DNA from: Leptoclinus maculatus
Lineage: Eukaryota; Chordata; Actinopteri; Perciformes; Stichaeidae
DNA: 64,000 bases
Assembly (NCBI GenBank): GCA_032191485.1
Contig: JAVDOI010000005.1
Location: 5,879,979-5,943,978 of the forward strand
Direction of reading: 5' to 3'
In this document: positions 61,201-64,000 of the stretch, one piece after another
How positions within the stretch are numbered: the first letter of the stretch is position 1
Layout of the letters: each line of letters opens with the position of its first letter
Made by a program: the position numbers and the translations under genes
The notes under the pieces: model-generated
Seen by the model: the letters and a program-made list of their open reading frames with translations, nothing else
The model's database searches: none
What the model was told of the DNA's origin: nothing

Positions 61201-64000
61201 TTGGGGCGGGAGTTGTTGATGTCAGGACAGCAGTTGTCGTTGGGACGACAGTTGTTTGGGCGGCAGTTGTTGGGGCTGCAGTTGTCGTTGGGGCTGCAGT
61301 TGTTGATGTCAAGACAGCAGTTGTCGTTGGGACGACAGTTGTTGTTTGGGGGGCAGTTGTTGTTGGGGTGGCAGTTGTTGATGTCAGGACAGTAGTTGTT
61401 GGGACGACAGTTGTTGTTTGGGCGGCAGTTGTTGCGGCGGCAGTTGTTGATGTCAGGACAGTAGTTGTTGGGACGACAGTTGATGTTTGGGCTGCAGTTG
61501 TTGATTTCAGGACAGCAGTTGTCGTTGGGATGACAGTTGTTTGGGCGGCAGTTGTCGTTGGGGCTGCAGTTGTTGATGTCAAGACAGCAGTTGTTGTTGG
61601 GGCGACAATTGTTGTTTGGGCGGCAGTTGTTGATGTCAGGACAGCAGTTGTCGTTGGGACGACAGTTGTTGTTTGGGGGGCAGTTGTTGTTGGGGCGGCA
61701 GTTGTTGATGTCAGGACAGTAGTTGTTGGGACGACAGTTGTTTGGGCAGCAGTTGTTGTTGGGGCGGCAGTTGTTGATGTCAGGACAGCAGTTGTCGTTG
61801 GGACGACAGTTGTTTGTGCGGCAGTTGTCGTTGGGGCTGCAGTTGTTGATGTTTGGGCAGCAGTTGTCGTTGGGACGACAGTTGTTTGGGCGGCAGTTGT
61901 TGGGGCTGCAGTTGTCGTTGCGTCTGCAGTTGTTGATGTCAAGACAGCAGTTGTCGTTGGGACGACAGTTGTTGTTTGGGGGGCAGTAGTTGTTTGGGCG
62001 GCAGTTGTTGATGTCAGGACAGTAGTTGTTGGGACGACAGTTGTTGTTTGTGCGGCAGTTGTTGGGGCGGGAGTTGTTGATGTCAGGACAGCAGTTGTCG
62101 TTGGGACGACAGTTGTTTGGGCGGCAGTTGTTGGGGCTGCAGTTGTCGTTGGGGCTGCAGTTGTTGATGTCAAGACAGCAGTTGTCGTTGGGACGACAGT
62201 TGTTGTTTGGGGGGCAGTTGTTGTTGGGGTGGCAGTTGTTGATGTCAGGACAGTAGTTGTTGGGACGACAGTTGTTGTTTGGGCGGCAGTTGTTGCGGCG
62301 GCAGTTGTTGATGTCAGGACAGTAGTTGTTGGGACGACAGTTGATGTTTGGGCTGCAGTTGTTGATGTCAGGACAGCAGTTGTCGTTGGGATGACAGTTG
62401 TTTGGGCGGCAGTTGTCGTTGGGGCTGCAGTTGTTGATGTCAAGACAGCAGTTGTTGTTGGGGCGACAATTGTTGTTTGGGCGGCAGTTGTTGATGTCAG
62501 GACAGCAGTTGTCGTTGGGACGACAGTTGTTTGGGGGGCAGTTGTTGTTGGGGCGGCAGTTGTTGATGTCAGGACAGTAGTTGTTGGGACGACAGTTGTT
62601 TGGACGGCAGTTGTTGTTGGGGCGGCAGTTGTTGATGTCAGGACAGCAGTTGTCGTTGGGACGACAGTTGTTGTTTGGGGGGCAGTTGTTGTTGGGGTGG
62701 CAGTTGTTGATGTCAGGACAGTAGTTGTTGGGACGAAAGTTGTTGTTTGGGCGGCAGTTGTTGGGGCGGCAGTTGTTGATGTCAGGACAGTAGTTGTTGG
62801 GACGACAGTTGATGTTTGGGCTGCAGTTGTTGATTTTAGGACAGCAGTTGTTGTTGGGATGACAGTTGTTTGGGCGGCAGTTGTCGTTGGGGCTGCAGTT
62901 GTTGATGTCAAGACAGCAGTTGTTGTTGGGGCGACAATTGTTGTTTGGGCGGCAGTTGTTGATGTCAGGACAGCAGTTGTTGGGACGACAGTTGTTGTTT
63001 TGGCGGCAGTTGTTTCGGCGGCAGTTGTTGATGTCAGGACAGTAGTTGTTGGGACGACAGTTGATGTTTGGGCTGCAGTTGTTGATTTCAGGACAGCAGT
63101 TGTCGTTGGGATGACAGTTGTTTGGGCGGCAGTTGTCGTTGGGGCTGCAGTTGTTGATGTCAAGACAGCAGTTGTTGTTGGGGCGACAATTGTTGTTTGG
63201 GCGGCAGTTGTTGATGTCAGGACAGCAGTTGTCGTTGGGACGACAGTTGTTTGGGGGGCAGTTGTTGTTGGGGCGGCAGTTGTTGATGTCAGGACAGTAG
63301 TTGTTGGGACGACAGTTGTTTGGACGGCAGTTGTTGTTGGGGCGGCAGTTGTTGATGTCAGGACAGCAGTTGTCGTTGGGACGACAGTTGTTGTTTGGGG
63401 GGCAGTTGTTGTTGGGGTGGCAGTTGTTGATGTCAGGACAGTAGTTGTTGGGACGACAGTTGTTGTTTGGGCGGCAGTTGTTGGGGCGGCAGTTGTTGAT
63501 GTCAGGACAGTAGTTGTTGGGACGACAGTTGATGTTTGGGCTGCAGTTGTTGATTTTAGGACAGCAGTTGTTGTTGGGATGACAGTTGTTTGGGCGGCAG
63601 TTGTCGTTGGGGCTGCAGTTGTTGATGTCAAGACAGCAGTTGTTGTTGGGACGACAATTGTTGTTTGGGCGGCAGTTGTTGATGTCAGGACAGCAGTTGT
63701 TGGGACGACAGTTGTTGTTTTGGCGGCAGTTGTTGTTGGGTCTGCAGTTGTTGATGTTTGGGCAGAAGTTGTTGATGTTTGGGCTGCAGTTGTTGATTTC
63801 AGGACAGCAGTTGTCGTTGGGATGACAGTTGTTTGGGCGGCAGTTGTCGTTGGGGCTGCAGTTGTTGATGTCAGGACAGTAGTTGTTGGGACGACAGTTG
63901 TTGTTTGGGCGGCAGTTGTTGTTGGGTCTGCAGTTGTCGTTGGGGCTTCAGTTGTCATTTCGCCAGCAGTTGTAGTTTGGGGGGCAGTTGTTGATGTTTG
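34041..64000 (-). CDS. giant SEA-domain mucin, GPI-type tail, 5'-partial (whole gene model)
   Basis: Exons, minus strand: 64000-37814 (continues beyond the window), 37213-37149, 37049-36901, 36805-35226, 34654-34590, 34490-34342 and 34246-34041. All introns have GT-AG ends; those after the first exons are 600 and 571 bp (before SEA exon 2), the others 99 and 95 bp. Phases agree at every junction, and the six small exons total 738 codons including the stop. Encoded order: Thr/Ala/Pro/Val repeat domain of about 8,690 residues, SEA domain, second repeat domain of about 490, second SEA domain, short repeat stretch, hydrophobic end. The product should be a heavily O-glycosylated, membrane-anchored mucin on an epithelial or mucosal surface. 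SEA domains commonly self-cleave at G-S. I do not assign an orthologue; signal peptide and first exons lie outside. Confidence 0.85.
34342..34490 (-). CDS. SEA 2, last exon
   Basis: 149 bp, differing from the SEA 1 exon near its start (RPGSVIN instead of RSGSVIN). Same four sequons and the same GTAAGC donor. Confidence 0.88.
34590..34654 (-). CDS. SEA 2, middle exon
   Basis: 65 bp, identical by eye to the SEA 1 middle exon and with the same splice sites. Confidence 0.85.
35226..36805 (-). CDS. second mucin repeat exon with first part of SEA 2
   Basis: 1,580 bp: two bases completing a Ser codon, then 526 codons. About 490 residues are TTAAPTTA-type repeats, including three TTAAGTIVAPTTAVPTT blocks. 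It ends TDVIFRSLQSTFTPDLRNK then SSQAFKNRATMITKQ, nearly identical to SEA 1. The acceptor is CCTACAACAG at 36806, after a 95-bp intron with a weak pyrimidine tract. The open frame extends on into the intron to an ATG (36,869), but that part is intronic in this model; an intron-retaining start there is possible but less likely. Confidence 0.85.
36901..37049 (-). CDS. SEA 1, last exon with G-S cleavage motif
   Basis: 149 bp after a pyrimidine-rich CTTCTGCAG acceptor, encoding RSGSVINELEVTFNMTYTPN and on to SSITVNVS, before donor GTAAGC. G-S-V-I-N sits where other SEA domains have the G-S-V-V-V autoproteolysis site. Four N-glycosylation sequons are visible: NMT, NKT, NIT and NVS. Copy 2 reads RPGSVIN, closer to the family pattern. 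Confidence 0.88.
37149..37213 (-). CDS. SEA 1, middle exon
   Basis: 65 bp after a TTTCTGCAG acceptor, encoding LDPVFKNRFRSSYRSMKVMRF and ending with two bases of the next codon before GTATTA. It joins in phase with the preceding ...MITKQ. Typical of the central helix and turn of a SEA domain. Confidence 0.85.
37214..37813 (-). other. intron between giant exon and SEA 1 middle exon
   Basis: 600 bp with GTAAG and CAG ends. Almost identical to the 571-bp intron at 34655-35225; the difference of 29 bp is a tandem duplication, GTAGTAATGTGAGGCACGG and following bases occurring twice near 37,530 and 37,559. A 94-codon frame inside it has no family resemblance. Confidence 0.8.
37814..64000 (-). CDS. 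giant mucin repeat exon with first part of SEA 1
   Basis: One open frame of 26,187 nt (8,729 codons) with no stop, running off the right edge. Most of it (about 64,000 to 38,712) is built of variants of TTTAVLTSTTAAPTTTAAQTT and VVPTTTVLTSTT. The last about 280 residues before SEA switch to TTAAPTTA-type repeats with TTAAGTIVAPTTAV blocks. By eye it has no Cys, Trp or Tyr and no N-x-S/T sequon; Lys, Arg, His and Met are rare. The end, TDVIFRSLQSTFTPDLKNK and then LSQAFKNRATMITKQ, is the first third of a SEA domain. The exon ends at AAACAG before GTAAG (37813-37809). The first Met in the frame (63,958) is internal to a repeat and is not the start. Confidence 0.9.
40941..53200 (-). repeat. higher-order repeats marked by HMTTTATTTTTAAHITTTA
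   Basis: A distinctive segment encoding THMTTTATTTTTAAHITTTA occurs eight times. Its right-hand landmark (plus-strand ATGTGAGCCGCAG) starts at 40941, 41889, 42834, 44862, 46893, 48027, 50166 and 51690. Steps are 948, 945, 2028, 2031, 1134, 2139 and 1524 bp, all divisible by three. Between landmarks the repeats are near-identical but differ by in-frame deletions of whole blocks. Confidence 0.85.
54925..63960 (-). repeat. nested higher-order repeats (4,518, 1,416 and 720 bp)
   Basis: The segment ending at 59,442 recurs 4,518 bp further on, ending at 63,960 (landmark CGCCAGCAGTTGTAG at 59443 and 63961). Matching holds exactly from about 55.8 kb and loosely further left, with a 3-bp difference near 60.26 kb. 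Inside each copy a 1,416-bp unit is repeated (55231-56646 and 56647-58062; again at 60.98-62.4 kb), and a 720-bp step follows (57880 to 58600; 62398 to 63118). All are multiples of three. Confidence 0.85.

Noticed and set aside
38740..63825. Many plus-strand Leu/Gln/Gly/Arg-rich short frames (GRQLLFGRQLL type)
   Set aside because: Second antisense phase of the same repeats; they end at each repeat variant and have no start context.

Overview
The window reads as vertebrate, most likely teleost fish, nuclear DNA. The tRNA genes are eukaryotic in type, with internal A/B boxes, no encoded CCA and poly-T terminators. Degenerate Harbinger and hAT/ZBED transposons are present, and so is a spliced mucin gene with SEA domains, roughly 95-100 bp introns and a GPI-type tail. 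No species can be named from the sequence alone.

Region 1 (1 to about 26.03 kb) is a head-to-tail satellite-like array of a 1,454-bp unit, about 18.5 units, open at the left window edge. Every full unit carries, on the minus strand, a tRNA-Gln(CTG) and a tRNA-Leu(CAG) gene: 18 Gln and 17 Leu copies in all. Each unit also holds a decayed tRNA-Gln-like sequence on the plus strand. A block of four units (5,737 bp) is itself duplicated. All Leu copies have T, not A, as the discriminator base. The array ends in a unit interrupted by a small hAT-like insertion.

Region 2 (about 26.03 to 33.9 kb) is a transposon graveyard. It holds three mosaic copies of a Harbinger family with terminal GGGCCC repeats, a Harbinger transposase pseudogene split by a 106-bp inverted-repeat element with an apparent 8-bp target duplication, a Myb/SANT remnant on the opposite strand, a frameshifted BED-finger (hAT/ZBED) gene cut by a Harbinger end, a 28-base C run, and AT-rich sequence without genes.

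Region 3 (about 34.0 kb to the right edge) is one minus-strand gene for a giant secreted or surface mucin whose 5' part lies beyond the window. A single exon of at least 26.2 kb encodes 8,729 residues of Thr/Ala/Pro/Val repeats and the start of a SEA domain. Two short SEA exons follow, then a second mucin exon with a second SEA domain in the same exon pattern, then a terminal exon ending in a GPI-type hydrophobic tail. The splice model is phase-consistent throughout: the six downstream exons total 2,214 nt, exactly 738 codons, so the window encodes at least 9,466 residues of one protein. Higher-order repeat periods inside the giant exon are all multiples of three.

The three regions show no functional connection. 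The array and the mucin gene do share a mode of evolution: repeated unequal exchange in tandem repeats.
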